Assembly: GCA_959026725.1 (NCBI GenBank)
Contig: CAUFMG010000020.1
Location: 1 to 34,469, forward strand
DNA from: an uncultured Collinsella sp.
GTDB lineage: Bacteria; Actinomycetota; Coriobacteriia; Coriobacteriales; Coriobacteriaceae
DNA length: 34,469 bases
Reading direction: 5' to 3'
Each line of letters starts with the position of its first letter. The stretch's first letter is position 1. Shown piece by piece: positions 24,157 to 32,001 of this stretch. The position numbers were made by a program, and so were the translations under genes. The notes below the pieces were generated by a model. The model searched no databases. It was not told the origin of the DNA and was given only the letters and a program-made list of their open reading frames with translations.

Positions 24157-24768
24157 ATGAATCACGTTAAACACGTTATTCCGATGTCTGATTCGTCGGT
24201 TAGCATTAAGCCTGAAGATATTCAGCCCACTGTGCTGCCCGATGCATTTATTCAGTCCGATATCGTACGCAAACTCAATACGCTGAGTCTGCCGCGCTAT
24301 GACCAGTTGCCTAGTGTGACGCTCTACCGCGACCAGGTCATTGAGTATGTTGCACTGTGGATGGAGCCGCTGTCCATTTGCGTTGAGCAGCCCGTCATTA
24401 CGCCATCGATGATCAATAACTACGTAAAGGTTGGCCTGGTGCCTGCTCCGGTCAAAAAGCAATATGGCCGCGAGCAGATTGCCCGCCTGATCGCTATCTG
24501 CATCTTTAAACAGGTGCTACCTATTGCTGCGGTGCAGGCACTCTTTAACATTCAGCGTTTGAGCTACGATGCCCCGACGGCCTTTGATTATGTGGTTGAT
24601 CAGCTCGAGGCATCGATTCGTTCGGCGTTTTCAGTCGAGCAGACGCCGGTTCCCGATACGGCGCATCAGGTAACGCGTGAGTCGCTGCTTGTGCGCAGTG
24701 CGGTTTCATCCTTTGTTTCGAAGGCTTACTTGATGAGCTATCTCAAGTTCAACGGGTTTAATAGCTAG
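24157..24768 (+). CDS. DUF1836 family protein, probable helix-turn-helix regulator
   Basis: 203 residues. The central part matches the DUF1836 pattern: SVTLYRDQVIEYVALWMEPL, then ITPSMINNYVKVGLVPAPVKKQYGREQIARL, which resembles a MerR-type helix-turn-helix, and ICIFKQVLPIAAVQALF. Family members are uncharacterised or thought to be DNA-binding. ATG 24157 has CGGAGGA upstream; a longer in-frame extension to 24028 would run through the trxB terminator and is rejected. A palindromic motif in its upstream region recurs before degV, suggesting that it regulates itself and degV. Confidence 0.82.
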   Translation: MNHVKHVIPMSDSSVSIKPEDIQPTVLPDAFIQSDIVRKLNTLSLPRYDQLPSVTLYRDQVIEYVALWMEPLSICVEQPVITPSMINNYVKVGLVPAPVKKQYGREQIARLIAICIFKQVLPIAAVQALFNIQRLSYDAPTAFDYVVDQLEASIRSAFSVEQTPVPDTAHQVTRESLLVRSAVSSFVSKAYLMSYLKFNGFNS

Positions 24769-24780
24769 CCGACGTATAAA

Positions 24781-24830
24781 ACGGGCGGGACAAAGAGCCA
24801 TCTGTCGCTTTGTCCCGCCCGTATTTTGCT
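24781..24830. terminator. bidirectional terminator between the DUF1836 gene and degV
   Basis: A perfect 15-bp stem, ACGGGCGGGACAAAG (24781-24795) and CTTTGTCCCGCCCGT (24808-24822), has a 12-base loop. It is followed by ATTTTGCTT on the + strand and by TTTTAT on the minus strand, so it can stop both convergent transcripts. Confidence 0.88.
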
Positions 24831-24840
24831 TGGTTGGACT

Positions 24841-25707
24841 TTATTTGCCCGAAGCTACGCCCATGCCGTAGCCGATGATGAGGCCGTGCATCTCGGCGTA
24901 ATAGGAATCCAGGCCGTTGCAGGGCATGATGATGGTCTTGGAGCCGGGCCAATGTTCGACTATGCGATCAGTAAGCGCCTGGGCTCCAGCTTCGTTCTCA
25001 ACGTGATCGATGATGACCTCACCGCCCGTAAAGCCCTCGGCTTCCATAGTGTCGATGATCTTGTTGAGCATCTTCTTTTCGCCACGCGTGTGCCCGACGA
25101 GTTCGATTTTACCGGCCTCACTCGCCGTGCCCAAAATGCGGATATTGAGCTTGTTGGCAATGACGCCGGCTGCCTTAGGGATACGTCCGGCTTTGGCGAG
25201 GTTTTCGTAATTGCACAAACTGAAGAGGATTTTGCTGTTCTGTTCAAGGCTATTGAAGTATGCGCAAGCATCCTCGAATGAGACATTCGGATTGCTTGCA
25301 AGATAGCGGTCGAACAGCAAGAAAATGAGGTCCATTTTGCCGCCAGCTGCGCGTGAATTGACTAGATGAATCTGTCGGTCGGGCTCCTCGGCAAGAACCA
25401 TATCGCGAGCCGTGGCTGCCGCGTTGTAGCTGCCCGACACGCCCTCAGAGATCGGCATGCAGATGGTCTTGTCTGCCAATTTGAAGAGCTCGGCCCACTC
25501 CCCTACGCTGGGACAAGCGCTCGAAGAAGCGTTCGTCTCCGCCTGAACAGCGCAGTTGAGCTCATGAACATCGAGCGAAAGGTCATCGACGAATTCATGC
25601 TCCCCCACTCGAATTTTGAGGGGCGCAAATGCAAAGGTGGTATGGGGCGCGATCGGTTGCCAATCGCGGAGGTTGCAGCTTGAATCGGAGATAAGTGCCC
25701 AGCTCAT
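24841..25707 (-). CDS. DegV family fatty-acid-binding protein
   Basis: 288 residues with the DegV fold: N-terminal WALISDSSCNL, then the phosphate/carboxylate-binding loop ISEGVSGSYNAAATARDMV, and the second domain ending in GLIIGYGMGVASGK. DegV/FakB proteins hold a fatty acid for phosphorylation by FakA before use in phospholipid synthesis. FakA is not in the window, and the ligand is inferred from family only. GAAAGGA precedes the ATG. A TATAAT box (25737-25742, minus strand) and a palindrome just upstream form its promoter region. A bidirectional terminator follows the gene. Confidence 0.9.
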   Translation of the reverse strand: MSWALISDSSCNLRDWQPIAPHTTFAFAPLKIRVGEHEFVDDLSLDVHELNCAVQAETNASSSACPSVGEWAELFKLADKTICMPISEGVSGSYNAAATARDMVLAEEPDRQIHLVNSRAAGGKMDLIFLLFDRYLASNPNVSFEDACAYFNSLEQNSKILFSLCNYENLAKAGRIPKAAGVIANKLNIRILGTASEAGKIELVGHTRGEKKMLNKIIDTMEAEGFTGGEVIIDHVENEAGAQALTDRIVEHWPGSKTIIMPCNGLDSYYAEMHGLIIGYGMGVASGK

Positions 25708-25736
25708 AGAGGGTCCTTTCTAATCGTTCCCATTCA

Positions 25737-25795
25737 ATTATAGCCATCTTGCAGACCGATTGGGCCGCTATCTAGTATTCAAAACTAGATAGCGG
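25737..25795 (-). promoter_or_regulatory. degV promoter region with perfect 12-bp palindrome
   Basis: On the minus strand a consensus TATAAT occupies 25742-25737. About 22 bases upstream is the perfect inverted repeat CCGCTATCTAGT-N7-ACTAGATAGCGG (25765-25795). The -35 region is poor, which would suit an activator-dependent promoter, but repression is equally possible. The palindrome matches the DUF1836 upstream motif at 24 of 30 positions. Confidence 0.65.
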
Positions 25796-25806
25796 ACTGC
25801 ACTAAA

Positions 25807-25848
25807 GGCAAAAGAATGGACCTCATGACTCAAAGCCACGAGGTCCAT
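25807..25848 (-). terminator. terminator after the NlpC/P60 gene
   Basis: On the minus strand ATGGACCTC (25848-25840) pairs with GAGGTCCAT (25824-25816), followed by TTCTTTTGCC. It begins about 24 bases after the NlpC/P60 stop and closes the minus-strand gene group. Confidence 0.7.
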
Positions 25849-25871
25849 ATCCGTTTGCTTTATCTGAATAC

Positions 25872-26999
25872 TTAGTAGCGCACGAAAATGTAGTTGTTGT
25901 TCATGCCGGCGGCAACGGAGCTGATGATAACACCCGTGTTGTAGTCAGAAGCATGAATCATCTGACCACCACCGATGTAAATGCCGGTGTGGTACGAGTT
26001 GACCACAACGTCACCGGGCTGCGGATCGGACACACGCGTCCAGCCCATAAAGGTACCCGTGGTGCCCAGGCGGCAATAACGACCAGTGAGGCAATAGCTA
26101 ACAAAACCAGAGCAGTCGAAGCTGTTCGGGCCAATTCCGCCCCAGGAATAAGCGCAACCAAGCTTACTGTATGCACGAGAGACAACAGAACCGCCGTCGA
26201 CGGACTGGCTCGGGGCAGAAGGCGTCGGAGCCGGAGCAGGTGCGGGGGGCTGCGGCGTCGGAGCAGGTGCCGGCGTAGGAGCCGGAGTGTTGCCGCCCTG
26301 GTTGTTGTTATTGCTGGTCTGGCCACCATTGTTGGTGTTCTCGGTCGTGCCGGCAGTCTCGTTGCTCACCGTGGCCTTCTCGGCGGTGCTGGCGTTGATG
26401 CCAGCCTGCAGCGCGGCGTTGGCCTCGGCCTCGGCGGCAAGCTCGGCCTGCAGCTGTGAATCCAGGGAGTTTACGACGTTCTGGGCTTCAGCCTGCTGGG
26501 CGTTAAGCTCGTCGACCTTCTTTTGCGTGGCGGCGACGTTCTTTTCCTGCTCGGCCTGCTTATCGGTGAGCTGCTGCTTAAGCTCCTTGACCTCTTGAAT
26601 GGTCTGAGCTTGCTTATCGGAAACTTTGCCGTAGTAGAACAGACGGTTGAGCATATCGCTCAGGTCATCGACGCCCGTCAGAACCTGAAGCAGGCTCAGA
26701 CCGCCGGTTTTGTACTCGCCGGCGACATAGGTCGAGAGCTTGGCCTGACCATCGGCGATTTCCTGCTGCTTTTGCGTGATCTCGCCGGCAGTCTGATCGA
26801 GCGCCTGCGTCTGCGTGGCGAGCTCATCGTAAATCTGCTGAGTTTGGGTACCGATCTGCTCGAGCTTAGTACGAGCAGCGGCAAGGTCGGATGCGGTATC
26901 GGCGTAGGCAGGAGCCGCGAGGCCCAAGCCCAAAACACAAGCGAGGGTTGCCGTAGCAGCGCAGCGTGCCATGTTTTTGTGCGTGTTTGCTGTGCGCAT
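25872..26999 (-). CDS. Secreted NlpC/P60 peptidoglycan hydrolase with coiled coil
   Basis: 375 residues. A signal peptide (about 1-33, ending AAPAYA) is followed by a long coiled coil (about 35-195, rich in Gln, Ala and Glu). An Asn/Gly then Pro/Ala-rich linker (about 215-262) leads to a C-terminal NlpC/P60 domain (about 272-375). The catalytic residues visible are Cys296 in FDCSGFVSYC, His337 in SYHTGIYIGGG and His349 in MIHAS. The layout matches PcsB/RipA-type DL-endopeptidases that split daughter cells and are held inactive by their coiled coil. GAAAGGAAG precedes the ATG. It is the last gene of a same-strand group after apt. Confidence 0.9.
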   Translation of the reverse strand: MRTANTHKNMARCAATATLACVLGLGLAAPAYADTASDLAAARTKLEQIGTQTQQIYDELATQTQALDQTAGEITQKQQEIADGQAKLSTYVAGEYKTGGLSLLQVLTGVDDLSDMLNRLFYYGKVSDKQAQTIQEVKELKQQLTDKQAEQEKNVAATQKKVDELNAQQAEAQNVVNSLDSQLQAELAAEAEANAALQAGINASTAEKATVSNETAGTTENTNNGGQTSNNNNQGGNTPAPTPAPAPTPQPPAPAPAPTPSAPSQSVDGGSVVSRAYSKLGCAYSWGGIGPNSFDCSGFVSYCLTGRYCRLGTTGTFMGWTRVSDPQPGDVVVNSYHTGIYIGGGQMIHASDYNTGVIISSVAAGMNNNYIFVRY

Positions 27000-27031
27000 G
27001 TAGCTTCCTTTCCAGTAACTAAGGGTAACGG

Positions 27032-27562
27032 CTAGTCCACCGTCACCAGGCTAAAGAGCTCCACATCGTCATCAGACGGCGTGAGCTTCTCGCGCGGGTT
27101 GAGAAACGCAAGCTCAAGGATACAACCGTAACCGATAAGCTTTGCGCCCATATCTCGCACCAGTTTACCTGTTGCCTCGACGGTTCCGCCCGTCGCGACC
27201 AAGTCGTCCAGAATCAACACGGTATCTTTAGAGCTGATAGCGTCGGCATGGATCTCAATGGAATCCGTTCCGTACTCGAGCTCGTAGCTCTGGCTCACAG
27301 TCTTGCGCGGTAGCTTGCCCGGTTTACGTGCGGGAACAAAGCCGGCGCCAAGGGCTACAGCTACCGGTACGCCAACCATAAAGCCGCGAGCCTCGGGACC
27401 CACGACCTTGGTGATTCCCATGCCGGCAAAGTGCTCGGCGAGGGCATCGGTCATGGCTTTGAGCGCCTCGGGATTGCCAAAGAGCGGCGTGATGTCTTTA
27501 AAGATGACTCCGGGCTCGGGATAGTCGGGGATGTCGACGATTTGAGATTCGAAGTCGTACAT
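27032..27562 (-). CDS. apt: Adenine phosphoribosyltransferase
   Basis: 176-residue purine-salvage enzyme making AMP from adenine and PRPP. The family N-terminus is IVDIPDYPEPGVIFKDITPL. The substrate loop region is GPEARGFMVGVPVAVALG, and the PRPP-binding motif VLILDDLVATGGT is at 115-127. The ATG at 27562 follows AAAGG with 7 bases of spacing; an in-frame TTG at 27577 overlaps that site and is rejected. It sits between the MerR regulator and the NlpC/P60 gene. Confidence 0.95.
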   Translation of the reverse strand: MYDFESQIVDIPDYPEPGVIFKDITPLFGNPEALKAMTDALAEHFAGMGITKVVGPEARGFMVGVPVAVALGAGFVPARKPGKLPRKTVSQSYELEYGTDSIEIHADAISSKDTVLILDDLVATGGTVEATGKLVRDMGAKLIGYGCILELAFLNPREKLTPSDDDVELFSLVTVD

Positions 27563-27602
27563 TGCATGACCTTTCAATGGGTTCCCGAAATTTCAGCAGC
27601 GG

Positions 27603-28481
27603 TTATTTGCCCGCGGTGGCGGTGCCGGATTGCGAAGGGGGGACGACCTTGAGCGGCTTGACGAGAGAATCCTCGTGCGAAGCCGGCGCGGCTATCTCTT
27701 CGTTTTTGGCCTTGGTGGACTCGGAGCGAGTGATTTCCTCATCGAGTGCATCGATGTCGGCGTCCTCGACCACGGCGTTGAGCGACTCAAAAACGCGGTT
27801 CTTGAGCAGCGCAGTGTGCACACCTTCCGTCAGGTCGTGAAGCTTCTTAAACGCACGCTCGAGCTTGGCGTCGCGCTCGTCATCGGAGGTATCCATTCCG
27901 AGCATGCTCACGAGCACCTGCTCAAACATCGAGGACTCGCGGTTGGCGGAAGACACGTACTGACGCAGGTTGCGCGGCTCGATATGGAAGCGTGACAGCT
28001 CGGAGCAGTAGCGGATAATCGGAAAATCGCGACCATCGACGAGCTCACGATTCTGCGGACTCTTGATGATGCGAATGAGGTCGTTCTCAGCGAGCGAGCG
28101 GATAAACGAAATCTCGACGCCCAGCATATCGGGAATGGTCTCGATGGGATGCAGCTTTTGCTTAGTCTCCTTGGGCTCCGTCTTGAGCGGAACATCGGAC
28201 AGCAAGCCCACCTCGTAGGCGAGCGTTGACAGGTCCGTGGCGTTTTCCAAGCGCTGCTTAATCACGTTGAGCGGCATGTAGCGAGTCTTCTGCAAGTGCA
28301 GAATGACCTCTAGGCGATCAACGTCCTCCTTGGAGTACTGACGGTATCCCTTAGGCGTACGATGAGGGGTAATGAGCCCCTCATCCTCTAGAAATCTAAT
28401 TTTTGAGTTCGAAAGATCGGGGTATGCGCCTCGAAGTAGGTTGACGACTTGGCCGATACTCAGATAGTTGCGTTCGGCCAT
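27603..28481 (-). CDS. MerR-family regulator, FtsR-like
   Basis: 292 residues. An N-terminal MerR winged helix (residues 5-80: YLSIGQVVNLLRGAYPDLSN, IRFLEDEGLITPHRTPKGYR) is followed by a long C-terminal region ending in a charged tail. The unusual RGAYPDLSNSKIRFLEDEGLI sequence and the position right after an FHA gene match the actinobacterial pair garA-Rv1828/FtsR, where FtsR activates ftsZ and other division genes. That function is inferred by family and synteny. It starts 3 bases after the FHA stop, so the two are translationally linked. Confidence 0.85.
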   Translation of the reverse strand: MAERNYLSIGQVVNLLRGAYPDLSNSKIRFLEDEGLITPHRTPKGYRQYSKEDVDRLEVILHLQKTRYMPLNVIKQRLENATDLSTLAYEVGLLSDVPLKTEPKETKQKLHPIETIPDMLGVEISFIRSLAENDLIRIIKSPQNRELVDGRDFPIIRYCSELSRFHIEPRNLRQYVSSANRESSMFEQVLVSMLGMDTSDDERDAKLERAFKKLHDLTEGVHTALLKNRVFESLNAVVEDADIDALDEEITRSESTKAKNEEIAAPASHEDSLVKPLKVVPPSQSGTATAGK

Positions 28482-28484
28482 GCC

Positions 28485-28919
28485 CTACTCACCGGTTTCG
28501 ATGCGCTCCGGCGTGCTCTCGTGGTAGATGAGCGTAAACGTACCGATCTGGACGGAAGAACCGTCGTGCAGCGGGGCCGCGTTGACTATGGCACCGTCGA
28601 CCCAGGTGCCATTGAGCGAGCCCAGGTCCTCGATGCGAGCGCCGAGGCCCTCGCGGATAATGCGCGCGTGGCTGCGCGAAACAGTCATATCGTTGAGGAA
28701 GATGCCGTTCGCGGGATCGCGACCGATGGTGGTCACGTCGTCCTCGAGCTCAAAAGCGGCACCCGTCTGCGGACCCTTGACGATGGACAGAACGGGGGCG
28801 GTGATGCGCACGTTGTCCATGAGGTCGGGAACGGTGACGTCGCTTGAAGGCACGCGGAATACGCAGGTAGCGTCAGCAGTCTTATCATTCTGAGGCATAT
28901 TGTTAACCATGTTGTCCAT
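28485..28919 (-). CDS. FHA-domain protein, GarA/OdhI-like
   Basis: 144 residues. The FHA domain (about 42-135) keeps the phosphothreonine-binding residues: Gly66-Arg67 in TIGRDP, Ser81 and His84 in TVSRSHARI, and Asn103 in GSLNGTWVDG. The N-terminal tail contains DATCVFR, which aligns with ETTSVFR of mycobacterial GarA; Thr18 matches the Thr phosphorylated by PknB-type kinases, while the neighbouring Thr is Ala. GarA/OdhI switch between open and self-bound forms and inhibit 2-oxoglutarate metabolism. ATG 28919 is preceded by AGGGG; an upstream TTG at 28952 lacks a ribosome binding site. Confidence 0.88.
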   Translation of the reverse strand: MDNMVNNMPQNDKTADATCVFRVPSSDVTVPDLMDNVRITAPVLSIVKGPQTGAAFELEDDVTTIGRDPANGIFLNDMTVSRSHARIIREGLGARIEDLGSLNGTWVDGAIVNAAPLHDGSSVQIGTFTLIYHESTPERIETGE

Positions 28920-28985
28920 GACAACCCCTAACTTATCGCGGACGTGCCGCAAATTATGAACCGTACGTAATCATACCCCAACGTA

Positions 28986-29690
28986 TCAGTCTTCGATTTC
29001 AGGGTTCAGAAAGTCGATGTCCTCATCCTCGGGATGCGTGAGAGCCTGTTTAATGGCCGCTCCGCCCTTAATGGAGTAGATGACAGCCGTGAGCATGGAG
29101 AAGATCACGCCGCCGTACACAAAGAAGATGCCGAGGGGCACCGAGCTTCCGTTGAGGCCCGGGAAGGCCGTAAGGGTTGAAGGTAAAAGTTGCAGGCCGT
29201 CAACAACGGGGAACCCGAGCAGCATGAGCGAGAATCCGGTCATGAGCAGCGCTGTGGCAATCTTTCCGGGGAAGACGACATCGATGGGGCGACGGTGATA
29301 ATGACGCACGATAAGCGTGCCGATGCCCAGATAGATGTCACGGCCAATAATGAGCACGCAGACCCAGATGGGCAGCTCTCCGCGAACCACCAGTCCCAGT
29401 ACACCGGTGAACAGCAGCGCGCGATCACAAATTGGATCCATGACCTTGCCAAGCCACGAGACCGTCTTGGTCATGCGGGCGATCTGGCCGTCCATCCAGT
29501 CGGTGGAGGCGGCAACGGCGTAGATAACGATGGCGATGACGCGGTTGTTATCCGTCACAAACAGGTACAGAAATACCAGGGTGAGGATCAGGCGCGTAAA
29601 GGTGATGAAATTGGAGATCGTAAAGATCTTATTCGACGGGTAATCGGAAGTGCCGATAAGCTCCTTTTTGATCTTCTTTTTGATGCCCAC
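28986..29690 (-). CDS. CDP-alcohol phosphatidyltransferase family protein
   Basis: 234-residue membrane enzyme with the full family signature: Asp64, Asp67-Gly68, Ala71-Arg72, Gly81, Asp85 and Asp89. A basic N-terminus (GIKKKIKKEL) and about six hydrophobic helices are present, with an acidic tail. The start is GTG 29690 because AGGGGGAG lies upstream with about 4 bases of spacing; the in-frame extension to 29825 is unlike the family. pgsA is already present at 8144-8782, so this paralog may make another lipid, such as cardiolipin or a phosphatidylinositol-type lipid; the product is not known. It heads the FHA-MerR-apt-NlpC group. Confidence 0.88.
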   Translation of the reverse strand: MGIKKKIKKELIGTSDYPSNKIFTISNFITFTRLILTLVFLYLFVTDNNRVIAIVIYAVAASTDWMDGQIARMTKTVSWLGKVMDPICDRALLFTGVLGLVVRGELPIWVCVLIIGRDIYLGIGTLIVRHYHRRPIDVVFPGKIATALLMTGFSLMLLGFPVVDGLQLLPSTLTAFPGLNGSSVPLGIFFVYGGVIFSMLTAVIYSIKGGAAIKQALTHPEDEDIDFLNPEIED

Positions 29691-29702
29691 AGGACTCCCC
29701 CG

Positions 29703-30185
29703 CTGGTTAACGACAAAACTTTCGATACTATACCCGTTCCGGCGATGTCTATCCAGCGCAGCCATAGAGAGTCCAGACATGTGGAGGGTGTTGTTGGCGG
29801 GGCGGGAACTCACATTTATGTACATCAGCCTCCAAACATGTCGAAAAATGTCGGTTTTGGAGGGTGATGTACACGTTTTTGTTGCGCGTGTGCATCATCT
29901 CATATGTTGCCAACGCTAACGGTGAACCTGAGCGCCCGGGCACATTCTTTGTTGGCTGAAACCGGCATAGCAACTAGCGGAAGGCATCATCGAAGGAGTG
30001 TGCTGGAAAGCACCCGTCTCCTTAACTGTTAGAAATGCAAGTTAATAATCTATGTGGCCAATGTGATGCCGTTGAACCCGCGTATCGATACCGCTCAGCC
30101 ATTCGCCTCGCCCCCGTCGCACGCATCTTCATCCGGTCTGTTACTTTTAATCTAACAATTCTTTGAGGAACGTAGGTGCTTCCAA
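29703..30185. other. 483-base non-coding region with an inverted repeat
   Basis: No frame here has both a ribosome binding site and protein-like composition. The region contains the inverted repeat at 29819-29873 and a small interrupted hairpin around 29993-30021 (AAGGAG/CTCCTT with inner TGCT/AGCA). It also has AT-rich stretches near 30030-30165 that may hold the ABC gene promoter, though no clear -35/-10 pair could be assigned. Confidence 0.5.
29819..29873. repeat. 18-bp inverted repeat in the intergenic region
   Basis: TGTACATCAGCCTCCAAA (29819-29836) pairs with TTTGGAGGGTGATGTACA (29856-29873) with one mismatch. The 19-base centre contains the direct repeat ATGTCG twice. CGTTTTTGTTG follows on the + strand, so it might terminate transcription, or act as an operator or a dispersed intergenic repeat. 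Confidence 0.65.
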
Positions 30186-32000
30186 ATGTACTGTCGACTT
30201 CTTCTCAAACTAATCCTAAGAGACAGGGCCGTATGGATCTCTACGCTCGTTCTCGCCGCAGCCTTCTCCATCCCCATTGCGTTCAATTCACCCATCTACG
30301 GGCCCTTCTTTATGAAGCAGGGCATGCAGGGCTTTGTCGACGCATTCAATACGCGCGCACCCCAAGCCAGCGGCACAGACCTATCGCCAGAGCAGCAAGT
30401 CGACGCGGAGCTTGCAAGATACGCGAACGCCGCCCTCGCCGCCCAAACCGACGCCGCCTTTCTCGATTCTGCCGAGAGCTACTACGCGCTCATGGGCGAA
30501 GGCTTCCAATCCGGGTCCATCGTGGGAGACCAAGAGACCAATGACGCAGCGCTCGCATATTGCCGTGCCCTGAGCAGCTCCGGCATCACGGATATCCCGG
30601 CCTCCGCAAACGACCTGCCATTCCTTTCCTTCCTGCCTTACGCCATTGCCACGGCGCCGTCTTTCCTTCCCTTCATCCCCTTCCTTCTCTCGTCGATACT
30701 CCTGCTCGGCGCCACAAGGCCCGGGACCCTGGCGGCGAAGGCGCCCGCGCCCAAATTCCGGCGCCTTATCCAGATCGTGTTTTCGATAATCGCCGCGGGG
30801 ACCGCGATGCTCCTCGCCGGCCTCGCACCCGGGGGCATTTACGCCTCGGTCCTAAACGGCTTCGGGCAAATTGGGTACCCGATCGCCTTCTTCCATGACG
30901 GCGCGCTTGCCACCACGACCGCGGGAGACGTCTTCACGACCCTGCTTCTCGCGCTGCTTGCGGGCGGAACCTTGATATCCGTTTTCTCCGCCGTCCTATC
31001 GACCGCAACGAGGCGCGTCCTCGCGGGCCCCCTTACCTCCGCGCTGCTTGTCGCGGCCCCGGCATTCCCGTTACTGTCCGATTCGGCACTGGAGCATAAC
31101 GCCGCGCTCAATCTCCTGCCGCTGGCCATATTCTCGCCTATCGAGGCAACGGGTTACGTAGGATGCTTCCCGACAGAATTCATTGGCTCCGGTTCGGGCG
31201 GCGCATCGATGCTTGCCGTGGCCCTGGCATACGTCGCGGTCCTTTTTGCGGTCGGCGCCGTTGCGGCACGTTCGCCCAAACAGGCTGGACCCGCTAAAAA
31301 GCACCATGGGCTCGAGCTTCTGGACGCGAGCGTGGGATACGGAAGCACGACGATACTTTCAATCGGGTCGCTTTTCCTGAGCCCGGGAACGGCGGCGGGC
31401 CTCGTTGCTCCCAACGGCTCGGGGAAAACCACCCTTCTTGAAGCGCTGTCGGGCCAATTTCCCACCCGCATCCGCTCGGGAAGCCTGGCGGCAGACGGAA
31501 TCTGCCAACGTCGATCAGCCGAATTCGCAGAACTCGTCTACCTGAGCTCTTCGGGCGGCGCGGATCTCTATCCCACGCTATCGGCCATCGAGCACCTTGC
31601 TTTCGTTAGGGAGGCGTGGAAATCGGCCGCCGACATCGACTCGCTCTGCGACTCCCTCGGAATCTCCCCATATCTCGACAAGCCGACCCGTAAACTCTCG
31701 ACAGGAATGAAGCAGCAGGTAAAGCTTGCCATGGCGATAGCGACCGATTGCCCGTACCTCATCCTCGATGAACCGCTGAACGGCCTCGATCCGGGAAAGC
31801 GGAAAACCTCCTGCGACGCGATGCGCAGCGAGGTGGCGCGGGGACGAAGCGTGCTCATTTCAAGCCATCTGCTCGACGACCTGGCAGACCTCACCAACTC
31901 GTTCTACTTCATCGAGGCCGGCACGCTCGTGGAAAAGATCAAGTCGTCCTCGCAGACGCTCAAGCAGGAATACCTCGATACATACGAGGGTGGTGAATGA
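30186..32000 (+). CDS. Fused ABC-2-type permease and ATPase
   Basis: 604 residues combining a permease and a nucleotide-binding domain. The N-terminal half (1-355) has about six membrane segments. A roughly 120-residue hydrophilic domain lies between the first and second, the layout of ABC-2/ABCA-like exporters. The ATPase half (about 370-604) has Walker A APNGSGKT (408-415, Ala replacing the usual first Gly), signature LSTGM (504-508), Walker B LILDE (525-529) and the H-loop His561. Export of a peptide, lipid or drug, or self-immunity, is possible but the substrate is unknown. The ribosome binding site is weak (AGGTG). A small membrane protein gene follows directly. Confidence 0.82.
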   Translation: MYCRLLLKLILRDRAVWISTLVLAAAFSIPIAFNSPIYGPFFMKQGMQGFVDAFNTRAPQASGTDLSPEQQVDAELARYANAALAAQTDAAFLDSAESYYALMGEGFQSGSIVGDQETNDAALAYCRALSSSGITDIPASANDLPFLSFLPYAIATAPSFLPFIPFLLSSILLLGATRPGTLAAKAPAPKFRRLIQIVFSIIAAGTAMLLAGLAPGGIYASVLNGFGQIGYPIAFFHDGALATTTAGDVFTTLLLALLAGGTLISVFSAVLSTATRRVLAGPLTSALLVAAPAFPLLSDSALEHNAALNLLPLAIFSPIEATGYVGCFPTEFIGSGSGGASMLAVALAYVAVLFAVGAVAARSPKQAGPAKKHHGLELLDASVGYGSTTILSIGSLFLSPGTAAGLVAPNGSGKTTLLEALSGQFPTRIRSGSLAADGICQRRSAEFAELVYLSSSGGADLYPTLSAIEHLAFVREAWKSAADIDSLCDSLGISPYLDKPTRKLSTGMKQQVKLAMAIATDCPYLILDEPLNGLDPGKRKTSCDAMRSEVARGRSVLISSHLLDDLADLTNSFYFIEAGTLVEKIKSSSQTLKQEYLDTYEGGE

Positions 32001-32001
32001 C

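Noticed and set aside
29749..29973. Small minus-strand open frame over the intergenic inverted repeat
   Set aside because: No ribosome binding site, not protein-like, and the inverted repeat constrains the sequence.
29993..30021. Interrupted hairpin AAGGAG/CTCCTT as terminator or riboswitch
   Set aside because: Short broken stem, no T tail, and no match to riboswitch consensus sequences I know.
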